Shown: positions 1 through 8,891 of the stretch, piece after piece
Layout of the letters: each line of letters starts with the position of its first letter
Position numbering within the stretch: the first letter of the stretch is position 1
DNA from: JBDHDH01 sp039591615
GTDB taxonomy: Bacteria; Gemmatimonadota; Gemmatimonadetes; Gemmatimonadales; GWC2-71-9
DNA length: 64,000 nucleotides
NCBI GenBank assembly: GCA_039591615.1
Contig: JBDHDH010000006.1
Span: 4,841 to 68,840 of the forward strand
Direction: 5' to 3'
The notes under the pieces: generated by a model
Database searches by the model: none
What the model was told of the DNA's origin: nothing
Seen by the model: the letters and a program-made list of their open reading frames with translations, nothing else
Translations under genes and position numbers: made by a program

Positions 1-414
1 AGCATCGAGAAGACAGGCCCCGACCGTATTCAGGTCGCCGCCTGCGCTCTCATGCTCGAGCTGGCCCACGCCGACCAGGAGTTCACCGACGAGGAACAGG
101 ATCACATCCAGGAAGCGTTGATGCGGCACTTTGCTCTCCCCGCGGAGACGGCCCGTGAGCTGATGGCCCTGGCCGACGAGGAGCGGCGTCAGGCTGTGGA
201 CCTCTTCCAATTCACCTCGCTCATCACCGAGCACTATGACGAGGGACAGCGGATGGTGCTTGCGGAGGTGTTGTGGCGCCTGGTGTATTCGGATGGCAGA
301 CTGGCCCGGCACGAGGACTACCTCATGCGCAAGCTCGCCAACCTACTGGAGCTGAAGGCGGGGTATCTCGCCGCGGCGCGGAAGCGCGCGGCGGCGGAGT
401 ACAACATCGACTAG
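1..414 (+). CDS. TerB-like family protein (5' truncated by window edge)
   Basis: The frame is open from base 1, so the true start lies outside the window; the first ATG inside is at 52. The readable part (about 137 residues) is all-helical and acidic. It has the TerB-type pattern of a hydrophobic helix with ELAHADQEFTDEE near the start and LVYSDGRLARHED further on, which resembles the metal-binding acidic positions of TerB domains. The domain occurs in tellurite-resistance and stress proteins and often as a stand-alone protein of unknown role. It ends 42 bp before tilS and could be co-transcribed with it. Function is not established; the family call is by motif only. Confidence 0.6.
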   Translation, partial: SIEKTGPDRIQVAACALMLELAHADQEFTDEEQDHIQEALMRHFALPAETARELMALADEERRQAVDLFQFTSLITEHYDEGQRMVLAEVLWRLVYSDGRLARHEDYLMRKLANLLELKAGYLAAARKRAAAEYNID

Positions 415-456
415 GCAGACGCACCCGAGAGGCGGAGCGAGCGTTTAAGTTTAGGG

Positions 457-1830
457 ATGGTGCGGAATCTCCTTCAGCGGCTCCGAGCCCACGTTCTCGA
501 CCAGAAGCTCTTCCCCGAGCCGGGCCGTGCTCTGCTCGCAGTGAGCGGCGGGCCCGACTCGGTCGCGATGCTCGATCTCTTCACGTCCCTCGGCCCGGAG
601 GTGGGACTCGACCTGGTGGTGGCCCACGTCGATCACGGCATCGTTCCGGAGAGCGGCGGCGTGGCGGAACAGGTCGCAGGCCTGGCCTCGCGCTATCAGC
701 TCCCCATGTACCGAGCGACGCTCGCGATGGGGCCCGACGTCTCCGAGACGAGAGCGCGCCACGCCCGCTACGCTGCACTCCGTCGCATTCAGAACGAGAC
801 CGGCGCCCGGTATTTGGTGACCGCGCACCACGCGGACGATCAGGTGGAGACCGTCGTCTTTCGGTTCCTGCGAGGAAGCGGGACCGCCGGTCTCGCGGGG
901 ATTCCCGCCGAGGGCGCCGGCGGTGTGGTTCGACCGCTCTTGCCCTTCACGCGGGCCGAGCTCGAGGGCTGGCTTGCGGCCCGCACCGCCGCGGGCGATG
1001 AGCCGCTCTCGGTCTATCGCGATCCGGCCAACGTTCGGGATCGCCACGACCGATCGTGGATCCGGCATCGGCTCCTGCCGCATCTGCGGCAACGCTTCGG
1101 CCACCGCGTCGAGACGCGCGTGCTCGACGTTGCTCGCCATGCGGCCGGGGAGCGCCGGGCTTGGTCTGCTTTGCTCCGTACCCTTCCGGAGCTCGAATTC
1201 CGGTCGGAGGACGGGACTGCCGAGGTTGCCCGGGCCCCTCTGCAGAAGTATGATAAATTGTTATCCGAGGCGCTCTTGCGTGCCTTGGCGCGCGAGGCGG
1301 GCTGCATCGTCGGCCCGCGTCGTGCAGTAGGATTGCAACAGTTCGCCGTGAGCGCTCCAAGCGGTCGCCGTCTGCAACTGGGCGGTGGGTGGGAAGCCGA
1401 GCTTTCGTTCGATCGACTGCGCATCGTCGCCGCAGACCGGGCGGTATGGGATCCCGCGGAGGAGGTGGTGTGGGGTCACGGACGCGTCGGTCGAGTTCGC
1501 TGGGGAGGATGGGACATCGGGTGGCAGGAGGGCGAGGCTGCCGACGCGACGCGGGCCTCGTACGCGACGTGGGTCACCGTCGGCCCAGGTGCGATCCGCG
1601 GCCCGACCGTCGGGGACGTGCTGGTTCCTCTGGGTGGTGTTGGTCGGCGCAAGGTGCGGCGCCTGATGATGGAGGCCAGGATTCCCTGGCGGGAGCGGGA
1701 CTCGTATCCGTTGGTGGTTCGCGGGGGTTCCATCCTGTGGATTCCGGGAGTATGCCGTGCACGTGCGGCGCTTCCGCGACATGGAGCACGTGCCCTACGC
1801 CTGGAGGCCCATGCCGTCGGGGACCATTGA
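457..1830 (+). CDS. tilS: tRNA(Ile)-lysidine synthase
   Basis: TilS converts C34 of the tRNA-Ile(CAU) anticodon to lysidine using ATP and lysine, so that AUA is read as Ile. The 457-residue protein has the PP-loop ATP signature SGGPDS at residues 30-35, then HVDHG and TAHHADDQVET typical of the N-type ATP pyrophosphatase fold. It ends with a TilS C-terminal domain containing GRRKVRRLMMEARIPWRERD and a LWIPGV segment. The length is normal for the long form of the family. The ATG at 457 has only a weak upstream AGGG. The gene leads the conserved tilS-hpt-ftsH order and overlaps hpt by 20 bp. Confidence 0.93.
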   Translation: MVRNLLQRLRAHVLDQKLFPEPGRALLAVSGGPDSVAMLDLFTSLGPEVGLDLVVAHVDHGIVPESGGVAEQVAGLASRYQLPMYRATLAMGPDVSETRARHARYAALRRIQNETGARYLVTAHHADDQVETVVFRFLRGSGTAGLAGIPAEGAGGVVRPLLPFTRAELEGWLAARTAAGDEPLSVYRDPANVRDRHDRSWIRHRLLPHLRQRFGHRVETRVLDVARHAAGERRAWSALLRTLPELEFRSEDGTAEVARAPLQKYDKLLSEALLRALAREAGCIVGPRRAVGLQQFAVSAPSGRRLQLGGGWEAELSFDRLRIVAADRAVWDPAEEVVWGHGRVGRVRWGGWDIGWQEGEAADATRASYATWVTVGPGAIRGPTVGDVLVPLGGVGRRKVRRLMMEARIPWRERDSYPLVVRGGSILWIPGVCRARAALPRHGARALRLEAHAVGDH

Positions 1831-2362
1831 GCGAGTTCGGGGGCTGGCCGATGTCGATGTGGTGTACGACGCCGAGGTCATTGCGGCCCGCGTCGAGGGT
1901 CTGGGACAGGAGATCGCGGATCACTACACCGACGGTGATCTCCTGGTACTCGGATTGCTCAAGGGAAGTTTCATCTTCATGGCGGACCTCGTGAGGATGA
2001 TTCCACGCCACCATCAACTGGAGTTCATCGTGGCGGCTTCGTACGGCAAGGGAACCACCTCCAGCGGGCATGTGCGCTTGCTGTACGATCCGCAGACGGT
2101 CTTGGAGGACAAGCACGTGCTGCTGGTGGAAGACATCATCGACTCTGGGGCAACGCTGAACCGACTGGTCCGCCTGTTGGCTACCCGCGATCCGAAAAGC
2201 CTCGAGATCTGCACGTTATTGCACAAGCGCAGGGCGGATGCACTCGAGCACGAGCCTCGATTCGTCGGATTTCACGCACCCCCCGAGTTCCTCGTCGGGT
2301 ATGGGCTGGATTTCGCCGAGGACTACCGCCACCTGCCGTTCGTAGGGAGTTTGAGAGACTAG
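1811..2362 (+). CDS. hpt: Hypoxanthine phosphoribosyltransferase
   Basis: This enzyme salvages hypoxanthine/guanine with PRPP to IMP/GMP. The PRPP-binding loop VEDIIDSGATL is intact, preceded by LKGSFIFMADL (pyrophosphate loop) and followed by VGYGLDFAEDYRHLP, the conserved base-binding end. I place the start at ATG 1811 (183 residues, the usual size), because GGAGG lies just upstream at 1803-1807. An in-frame start at 1757 would add 18 residues without family support. It overlaps the end of tilS by 20 bp and stops one base before ftsH, so translation is probably coupled. Confidence 0.93.
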   Translation: MPSGTIERVRGLADVDVVYDAEVIAARVEGLGQEIADHYTDGDLLVLGLLKGSFIFMADLVRMIPRHHQLEFIVAASYGKGTTSSGHVRLLYDPQTVLEDKHVLLVEDIIDSGATLNRLVRLLATRDPKSLEICTLLHKRRADALEHEPRFVGFHAPPEFLVGYGLDFAEDYRHLPFVGSLRD

Positions 2363-2363
2363 A

Positions 2364-4355
2364 ATGGCCGACCGATCGCCCCCGCCAAATCGTAAGTTCA
2401 GCTGGGCCGCGCTCAGCCGGAACGTCGTCTTTTGGTTACTCATCATTCTCATCCCCGTCGCGTTCTATCAGATGATCGACGCGAACCGCGACGGGTATCA
2501 GGAAGTCTCCTACACGAAGTTCAAAGAGCAACTCGATCTGAACAACATCGCCCAGGTCGAGATCACGAGTGGCAAGTTCGTGAAGGGCGAGTTCAAACAA
2601 TCGGTGGCGGCGGCTGGCCGGGACGTGGAGCGGTTCTCGGTGGTGCTTCCCATCCAAGATTCTGAGCTGTTCCTACAGCGCCTCGAAGACAAGGAAGTTG
2701 CCATCTCCGGGAAGGAGCCGAAGCCGTCTTTTGGAGCGGTCTTCATCCAGCTCCTTCCATGGGTGATTCTCATCGGGCTCTGGGTCTTCTTCTTCCGACA
2801 GGTGCAGCAAGGTGGAAACCGTGCGTTCTCCTTCGGCAAGTCCAAGGCGAAGCTCCTCACCGGTGATACGCCCAAGGTCACATTTCAGGACGTCGCGGGC
2901 GCCGATGAAGCAAAGATCGAGCTCCAGGAGATCATCGAGTTCCTGAAAGACCCGCAGAAATTCCAGCGGTTGGGAGGTCGACTGCCCAAGGGTGTGCTGT
3001 TGGTGGGTCCGCCGGGGACGGGCAAAACGCTTCTGGCGCGGGCCGTGGCCGGCGAAGCGGGACGGCCGTTTTTCTCGATGTCCGGCTCGGACTTCGTCGA
3101 GATGTTCGTGGGCGTCGGGGCCTCGCGGGTCCGAGATCTCTTTGAGCAGGGGAAGACCCACGCGCCGTGTATCATCTTCATCGACGAGATCGATGCGGTG
3201 GGCCGGCATCGCGGTGCCGGGTTGGGTGGAGGTCACGACGAGCGTGAGCAGACGCTGAACCAGCTCCTCGTGGAGATGGACGGCTTCGAGTCCAACGAGG
3301 GGGTGATTCTCATCGCCGCCACGAACCGGCCCGACGTGCTCGATCCAGCCCTGTTGCGTCCCGGTCGCTTCGATCGACAGATCGTGGTGGATATGCCGGA
3401 CGTTCGGGGACGCGAGATGATTCTGCGGGTACACGCCCGCAAGATCCCTCTCGCGGACAGCGTGGAATTGGCCATGATTGCCCGTGCGACGCCCGGCCTC
3501 GCAGGGGCGGATCTGGCCAACATCGTGAACGAAGCGGCGTTGCTGGCGGCGCGACGGAGCAAACAGCACGTCGAGATGAGCGATTTCGAGGACTCCAAAG
3601 ACAAGGTCATGCTTGGCATCGAGCGGAAGAGCCTCGTTTTGTCTGAAGAGGAGCGAAAGCTCACGGCGTACCATGAAGCTGGTCATGCACTAGTGAGCCT
3701 GCGCGTGCCCGGCCTCGATCCGGTCCACAAGGTTTCCATCGTGCCGCGGGGGCGTGCCCTTGGGATCACGTTCTCCCTTCCCGAAGAAGACCGGCACAAC
3801 TACACGAAGGCATACATCCACGGTCGACTCGCCATGGCCTACGGTGGCCGCGTCGCTGAGGAGATTATATTCGGAGCCGACAAGGTTACCACTGGGGCGT
3901 CACAAGACATCGAGCAGGCCACCGAGATGGCGCGGCGCATGGTGACGCTGTTCGGCATGAGCGATGCCGTCGGCCCGGTGGCGGTCGGCGACCGGGAGCA
4001 GCAGATCTTTCTCGGGCGTGAGATCGCTCAGCACCGCGGAGTCTCGGAGAAGACGGCGGAGCTGGTGGATAGCGAGATCAAGCGGATTCTCCAGGAGGCC
4101 TACCAGCGGGCGCGCTCGATCCTCGAGGGCGACATGACCACCCTCCACCGTATGGCGGAAGCGCTGTTGGAGCGCGAGACCCTCGACCGGGAGGAAATCG
4201 ACCTCCTCGCCAAAGGTGAGGAGCTTCCGGTTCGCATACCGGCGTCGACTCTCTCACCGGAGTCGGCGGCGAAGCGGCCGGCCGCTGGCAAGGTGCCGGA
4301 AACGGATCGCGGTCCGGTCCTTGGGACCCCGCCGGCGGAGCCGGCGGGGGCGTGA
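2364..4355 (+). CDS. ftsH: ATP-dependent zinc metalloprotease FtsH
   Basis: This is a membrane-anchored hexameric AAA+ protease that degrades misfolded and regulatory proteins. Visible in order: an N-terminal membrane helix (about residues 13-35), a periplasmic segment, a second helix ending near residue 150, Walker A GPPGTGKT at 215-222, Walker B IIFIDEIDAVG, the second region of homology with RPGRFDRQ, and the zinc site HEAGH at 437-441 in the M41 domain. At 663 residues it is full length. The tail is Pro/Ala-rich and ends PAEPAGA. It follows hpt with one base between them, and its stop overlaps the folP GTG. Confidence 0.97.
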   Translation: MADRSPPPNRKFSWAALSRNVVFWLLIILIPVAFYQMIDANRDGYQEVSYTKFKEQLDLNNIAQVEITSGKFVKGEFKQSVAAAGRDVERFSVVLPIQDSELFLQRLEDKEVAISGKEPKPSFGAVFIQLLPWVILIGLWVFFFRQVQQGGNRAFSFGKSKAKLLTGDTPKVTFQDVAGADEAKIELQEIIEFLKDPQKFQRLGGRLPKGVLLVGPPGTGKTLLARAVAGEAGRPFFSMSGSDFVEMFVGVGASRVRDLFEQGKTHAPCIIFIDEIDAVGRHRGAGLGGGHDEREQTLNQLLVEMDGFESNEGVILIAATNRPDVLDPALLRPGRFDRQIVVDMPDVRGREMILRVHARKIPLADSVELAMIARATPGLAGADLANIVNEAALLAARRSKQHVEMSDFEDSKDKVMLGIERKSLVLSEEERKLTAYHEAGHALVSLRVPGLDPVHKVSIVPRGRALGITFSLPEEDRHNYTKAYIHGRLAMAYGGRVAEEIIFGADKVTTGASQDIEQATEMARRMVTLFGMSDAVGPVAVGDREQQIFLGREIAQHRGVSEKTAELVDSEIKRILQEAYQRARSILEGDMTTLHRMAEALLERETLDREEIDLLAKGEELPVRIPASTLSPESAAKRPAAGKVPETDRGPVLGTPPAEPAGA

Positions 4356-5521
4356 CGCTCACCCCCCTGGCCCTGCGCTCCCGAGCTGTCCGGGACGCGC
4401 TGGTTCGGCGGGGGATGGATGTGGTTCACGCCGAGGCGGCCGGGCGTGGCCTCGCCCCCATCGCCGTGGTGTTCGATCGTATCACATCCGACCACTGCCG
4501 TCTGCTTCTCCAAGCGGCCCGTCGACAGGGCGTCGAATCTCTGACCGGAGATGATTGGATCGTCCTGGCGGGGAGCGCGGCGCGCGTGGCCGGACTCGCC
4601 CGGCCCGGGGTCGGCACCCTCCCGGTAGCCCTGGCGGAGGAACTGGGAGAGGCTCTCCAGGGTGTGGTGGATCGCCCCCATCGCTGGGTCACGGCCCGGG
4701 GTGCGATTCCCCTGGATCGACCTGTGGTAACCGGGATCCTCAATTTGACGCCCGATTCCTTTTCGGACGGCGGTCTGTACCTGGACCCCGACGATGCCGT
4801 TCGGCACGCGAGCGACCTCGTGGAGCACGGGGCCGATATGCTGGACATCGGCGCCGAGTCGACGCGGCCGGGGCACCCGAAGCCCGTCTCGGTGGAGGAA
4901 GAATGGAGACGACTCGCGCCGGTCTTATCGGAGCTGACGCGTCGCTTCGTGGATATCCCCCTCAGCGTGGACACCGTCAAAGCCGAAACGGCGCGACGAG
5001 CGTTGGACGTCGGCGCGTGGGCGGTGAATGACGTGTCCGGCCTGCGTCTCGATCCGGAGATCGCGGAGGTGTGTGCCTTCCACGAGGCCGGCATGATCCT
5101 CATGCACTCTCGCGGGTCGACTGCGGAGATGGCCAGCTACACGCACGCCTCCTACCACGACGTAGTGTCCGAGGTCGCTGGAGCGCTTCGCGACGCCGTA
5201 CGCCTGGCGGAGGAACATGGCGTCTCGCGTGACCGCATCGTGCTCGATCCGGGGCTGGGTTTCTCCAAGACACCGGAGCAGAGCTACGACGTGCTGCGGG
5301 GGATCTCCACGTTGACTGCACTCGGCTTCCCGGTCATGGTGGGGCCTTCACGAAAACGGTTTCTGGGCGCCGTTACCGGTGACGAGCTGCACGCACGCGA
5401 TCGTGCCACGGCGGCGGCGTGCGTCGCGGCCTATCTCCTGGGCGCGTCGTTCTTCCGGGTGCACAACGCCGGCGTGGTCCGAGAGGCGGTTGACGTCGCC
5501 CACGCCATCGGGAGGGAATGA
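4352..5521 (+). CDS. folP: Dihydropteroate synthase with N-terminal extension
   Basis: FolP condenses DHPPP with p-aminobenzoate to dihydropteroate in folate synthesis. The TIM-barrel motifs are present: GILNLTPDSFSDGG, DIGAESTRPG, VDTVKAETA, NDVSG, LDPGLGFSKT and GPSRKRFLG. The protein has 389 residues, about 110 more than the minimal enzyme, and the surplus is all before the catalytic domain (residues 1-120). That extension includes VVFDRITSDHCRLLLQAARR and a Pro-flanked loop; I do not recognise it as a named domain. The GTG at 4352 overlaps the ftsH stop (GTGA). An ftsH-folP pairing is widely conserved. Confidence 0.92.
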   Translation: MTLTPLALRSRAVRDALVRRGMDVVHAEAAGRGLAPIAVVFDRITSDHCRLLLQAARRQGVESLTGDDWIVLAGSAARVAGLARPGVGTLPVALAEELGEALQGVVDRPHRWVTARGAIPLDRPVVTGILNLTPDSFSDGGLYLDPDDAVRHASDLVEHGADMLDIGAESTRPGHPKPVSVEEEWRRLAPVLSELTRRFVDIPLSVDTVKAETARRALDVGAWAVNDVSGLRLDPEIAEVCAFHEAGMILMHSRGSTAEMASYTHASYHDVVSEVAGALRDAVRLAEEHGVSRDRIVLDPGLGFSKTPEQSYDVLRGISTLTALGFPVMVGPSRKRFLGAVTGDELHARDRATAAACVAAYLLGASFFRVHNAGVVREAVDVAHAIGRE

Positions 5522-6324
5522 TGCCCTTCGAGCAGCTCCGGTTCCTCGTGCCCGACTGGTACGACGTCATCGAGATCCTGATCGTGGCGTTGGTCATCTA
5601 CCGGTTGTTGCTCTTCCTCGCCGGCACGAGGGCGCTGCAGATCCTCGTAGGGCTGCTCATCCTCGGCGTGGTCTATTTTGCGGCGGTCGTTCTCCGATTT
5701 CATGTCATCACGACGCTCCTCGGCGTTGTATTCACCTACGGCGCATTCGCAGCGCTCGTCGTCTTTCAGCCCGAGCTTCGGCACGCTCTGGCGCGTCTGG
5801 GCCGATCGCGCGCCTTACGATTGCTGGGAAACACCAACAAGCGAGCCGTTGCCGATGAAATCGCAGAGGCCGCGGCCCGTCTCTCTCGCAATGGCACTGG
5901 TGCGATCATCGCTGTGGAAGGTGAGACCGCGCTCACGGACTACCTGGAGAGCGGCACCGAGATGCGAGCGGGAGTATCGGCGGACCTCCTGACTACCATC
6001 TTCACCCCATACTCACCTCTGCACGACGGTGCCGTCATCATCCGGGGGGATGTCATCGTGGCCGCGGGCGTCGTATTACCTTTGACCCAGTTTCCGGTGA
6101 GCGACAAGTCACTGGGCACCCGCCACCGGGCCGCCCTGGGATTATCCGAGGAGACGGACGCCATCGTGATCGTGGTTTCAGAGGAGACGTCGAAGATCTC
6201 GTTGGCCGTTCGGGGATTGCTCCGCAGGGGTACGACGCCGGACGAAGTGCGGGATATGCTCACAGGACGCGACCGACCATCGCTGAACATGGCGCGCTCC
6301 GCGAGTGACGCATCTGCTGCCTGA
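5521..6324 (+). CDS. cdaA: Diadenylate cyclase (CdaA type)
   Basis: The enzyme makes the second messenger c-di-AMP from two ATP. The N-terminus carries three hydrophobic helices (about residues 15-80), the CdaA/YbbP architecture, followed by a DAC domain with LHDGAVII (DGA at 169-171) and GTRHRAALG (RHR at 201-203), the two catalytic signatures. Two adjacent ATGs exist at 5518 and 5521; GGAGGGA at 5511-5517 suits either. The start overlaps the folP stop. CdaA usually sits with cdaR/glmM in Firmicutes; here neither is adjacent and folP is the neighbour. c-di-AMP typically controls potassium and osmotic balance and wall homeostasis. Confidence 0.94.
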   Translation: MPFEQLRFLVPDWYDVIEILIVALVIYRLLLFLAGTRALQILVGLLILGVVYFAAVVLRFHVITTLLGVVFTYGAFAALVVFQPELRHALARLGRSRALRLLGNTNKRAVADEIAEAAARLSRNGTGAIIAVEGETALTDYLESGTEMRAGVSADLLTTIFTPYSPLHDGAVIIRGDVIVAAGVVLPLTQFPVSDKSLGTRHRAALGLSEETDAIVIVVSEETSKISLAVRGLLRRGTTPDEVRDMLTGRDRPSLNMARSASDASAA

Positions 6325-6359
6325 TCACCACGACTCGACCCAACGTATGCACGAACGCA

Positions 6360-8768
6360 ATGCCACCGACGGACGCTAGCGCGCCCAACGCCGAGACGGG
6401 TGAGCGATCACCCTACCTGCTGGCCGTTGCCGTGTTCGCGGTCGTGCTCTTGGGCTACCTGTGGACGCTGGCCCCCACGGTCACGTTCTGGGATGCCGGG
6501 GAGTTCATCGCCACGGCCAAGATCCTCGGGATCCCCCACCCGCCCGGTACCCCCCTGTTCGTTCTGATCGCAAACGTCTGGGCGAAGGTCTTTCCGTTCG
6601 GTGAGTTCGCCTACCGCACGAACGTCATGACGGCCTCGTTCAGCGCCGCGGCCGCGGCGCTGTTCTTCCTGCTCGTCACGGTGGCGCTGCGAGGGCGTTC
6701 GGGGACGGGTACCGTCGACCGGATCTTCACCATCGGTGGCGCGGTAGCGGCTGCCATCACGTCGGCGTTCGTATTCACGGTCTGGCAGAACTCCAACGAG
6801 ACCGAAGTCTACATGGTCTCCACCTTCAGCATCGGAGTCATCTGTTGGCTGGCCTGGTTGTGGCGCGACCGGCGCGGTACGGCCCGCGCGGCCCATCTCC
6901 TCCTCGTCATGGTCTATCTCGCCGCGGTCTCGCTGGGGAACCACCTTCTGACGCTGTTGGTGGGACCTGCCCTCATTGGGTATATGGCGCACGTGTTGCA
7001 CACGGACCCGCTTCCCGACGAATGGGACCGTCGCATCGAGTGGGCGCAGTGGGCCGTGTTGGCGGGAGTGTGGGCGTTGCTCATCGGCACCGGGTTGGGC
7101 AAGACCTCTCTGCTGATGTTTGGCGGGATCGTGTTTCTCGGAGCCGCCGCGTATGCCTCGTCCGTGGGAGGATTTCGCTTTGCGCTGGCGGTTGCAGGGA
7201 TCGCGGCGGTTGGGGCATCCACGTACTTGTTTCTCTATCTCCGAGCCAACGTGGGACCGTTCATCAACGAAGCGGACCCATCGACGTGGGAGAGCCTCCT
7301 CGCCGTCATCCGGCGAGAGCAATACCCACCACGGTCTCCCTTGGACAATCCGATCTTCCCCTCGGGACTCGGCAATCCCGGTCGTTCGCTGACCATCATC
7401 CTCCTGCAGATCCAGAACTACCTCCAATACTTCGATTGGCAGTGGGCCAACGGGCTCGCAGCGACGCAGCCAGTGTTTGCCGGGCCGAGGCTGCCCTTCA
7501 CGCTGGGCTTCACCACCCTCGGCATCTACGGCGCGACGGTGCTGAAAGAGCGCGACCGGTCGGTGTTTTGGTTGCTGCTCATTCTGTTCATCACCACGGG
7601 GCCCGCCCTCATGGGCTACATGAACTTCAAGCCGGGCTTCTCCCTGGGATGGGATCAATTCCCCGAGCTCGACATGCACGAGGTCCGAGAGCGCGATTAC
7701 TTCTTCACCGTCTCGTTCCAGATGTGGGGGCTGTTCGCTGGTATTGGTCTGGCGGGGCTGTACCGAGCCATCCGCGGGGGCCACCGTCGCATCGCTGACG
7801 GCAGACCACTGCTTCCCGCAACTGTGTTGCTGATCGCCATGCTGCCTTTCGCCCTGAACTTCTCGGCCGCCAGCCGGCGCCATGGTCCCACCGCGGAGTT
7901 GGCTCGGGATTTTGCCTACGACCTCCTGCAGTCGATTGAGCCGTTCGGCATCGTGTTCACGAATGGAGACAACGACACGTTCCCGCTCTGGTATGTCCAG
8001 GAAGTCGAAGAGATCCGGCGCGACGTGTCCGTGGTGAACCTCTCCCTCGGCAATACCGATTGGTACATCCGCCAACTGCGCGATAATCCCGTCCGCCCCT
8101 TCGAGCCGGAACAGGCGCCCTGGTTCGCGGATCTCGCCCCGGAAGCAAAGCCGCCGCCGCTCCACTCGTGGTCCGACAGAGACATCGCGGACCTTCAGCC
8201 CATGTTGCTCCCCCGCGAGCTGCGCTACCGCGCAGGGCGCATCGCGATGGTCTATCCGGAAAACACGCCGCTCTACGTGAAGGACGTGCTCATCCTCCGG
8301 CTCATCCAGGAGAACTGGCGCCGGCGGCCGATCTACTTCGCCCTCACGGCGGGGAGCGGCAATTGGGTGCAGTTGGGATCGTACCTCACGCAGGAGGCGT
8401 TGGTGTTCAGGCTCAACGTCGTCGACGAGCCCGATAGCAGCCGCCTCGGTCCCGGGCTGCTCAGCGTACCCGTGGACATTCCTCGCACCGATTCACTCGC
8501 CTGGCAGGTGTATCGGTATGCCGGCCTCTTCGAGGCGGATACCCTCGATCTCGATCCCACCAGCCAGAACATCACCACCAACCTGAGCTATCCCTTCTAT
8601 TCGCTGGGGCAGGCCTACACGGCCACGGGAGCGGACAGTCAGGCACTGGAGAACCTCAGAAGGGCCTTCAAGCTCTCACCGATTCCGCAGCTCGCAGGCC
8701 TCTTGCTCGACGCGGAGTTGGGTGGCGATACGGGGATGGGGATTCCGGGAGATACCGGGAGCCCTTAG
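6360..8768 (+). CDS. DUF2723 family multi-pass membrane protein with TPR-like tail
   Basis: This is an 802-residue membrane protein with roughly ten hydrophobic helices in residues 15-520, then a soluble C-terminal part. The N-terminus has the DUF2723 pattern: TVTFWDAGEFIAT, GIPHPPGTPLF and an RTNVMTA loop. DUF2723 proteins resemble GT-C glycosyltransferases (protein O-mannosyltransferase-like) and are common in Bacteroidota and Gemmatimonadota, so transfer of a lipid-linked sugar at the outer face of the membrane is plausible but unproven. The last ~60 residues (SYPFYSLGQAYTATGADSQALENLRRAF) look like a single TPR unit. ATG 6360 is chosen because the nearer-upstream ATG at 6347 runs into a stop. 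No strong promoter was seen in the 35 bp before it. Confidence 0.8.
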   Translation: MPPTDASAPNAETGERSPYLLAVAVFAVVLLGYLWTLAPTVTFWDAGEFIATAKILGIPHPPGTPLFVLIANVWAKVFPFGEFAYRTNVMTASFSAAAAALFFLLVTVALRGRSGTGTVDRIFTIGGAVAAAITSAFVFTVWQNSNETEVYMVSTFSIGVICWLAWLWRDRRGTARAAHLLLVMVYLAAVSLGNHLLTLLVGPALIGYMAHVLHTDPLPDEWDRRIEWAQWAVLAGVWALLIGTGLGKTSLLMFGGIVFLGAAAYASSVGGFRFALAVAGIAAVGASTYLFLYLRANVGPFINEADPSTWESLLAVIRREQYPPRSPLDNPIFPSGLGNPGRSLTIILLQIQNYLQYFDWQWANGLAATQPVFAGPRLPFTLGFTTLGIYGATVLKERDRSVFWLLLILFITTGPALMGYMNFKPGFSLGWDQFPELDMHEVRERDYFFTVSFQMWGLFAGIGLAGLYRAIRGGHRRIADGRPLLPATVLLIAMLPFALNFSAASRRHGPTAELARDFAYDLLQSIEPFGIVFTNGDNDTFPLWYVQEVEEIRRDVSVVNLSLGNTDWYIRQLRDNPVRPFEPEQAPWFADLAPEAKPPPLHSWSDRDIADLQPMLLPRELRYRAGRIAMVYPENTPLYVKDVLILRLIQENWRRRPIYFALTAGSGNWVQLGSYLTQEALVFRLNVVDEPDSSRLGPGLLSVPVDIPRTDSLAWQVYRYAGLFEADTLDLDPTSQNITTNLSYPFYSLGQAYTATGADSQALENLRRAFKLSPIPQLAGLLLDAELGGDTGMGIPGDTGSP

Positions 8769-8891
8769 GACGCCGATTGACGGGGCTGGTGGGGTTCGGG
8801 TTCCAGTGCCCCTCGCGTCGGTCGTGCGCCCGTCCCGCCTCTCCGGCCGTTGCGTTGTTGCTGCGGATCTATCTGACTAGGTTACATGGTT

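Noticed and set aside
6408..8165. A 585-codon open frame on the minus strand inside the DUF2723 gene
   Set aside because: It is an artefact of high GC and codon bias; the plus strand carries a clear membrane protein with family motifs, and the antisense product has no recognisable domain.
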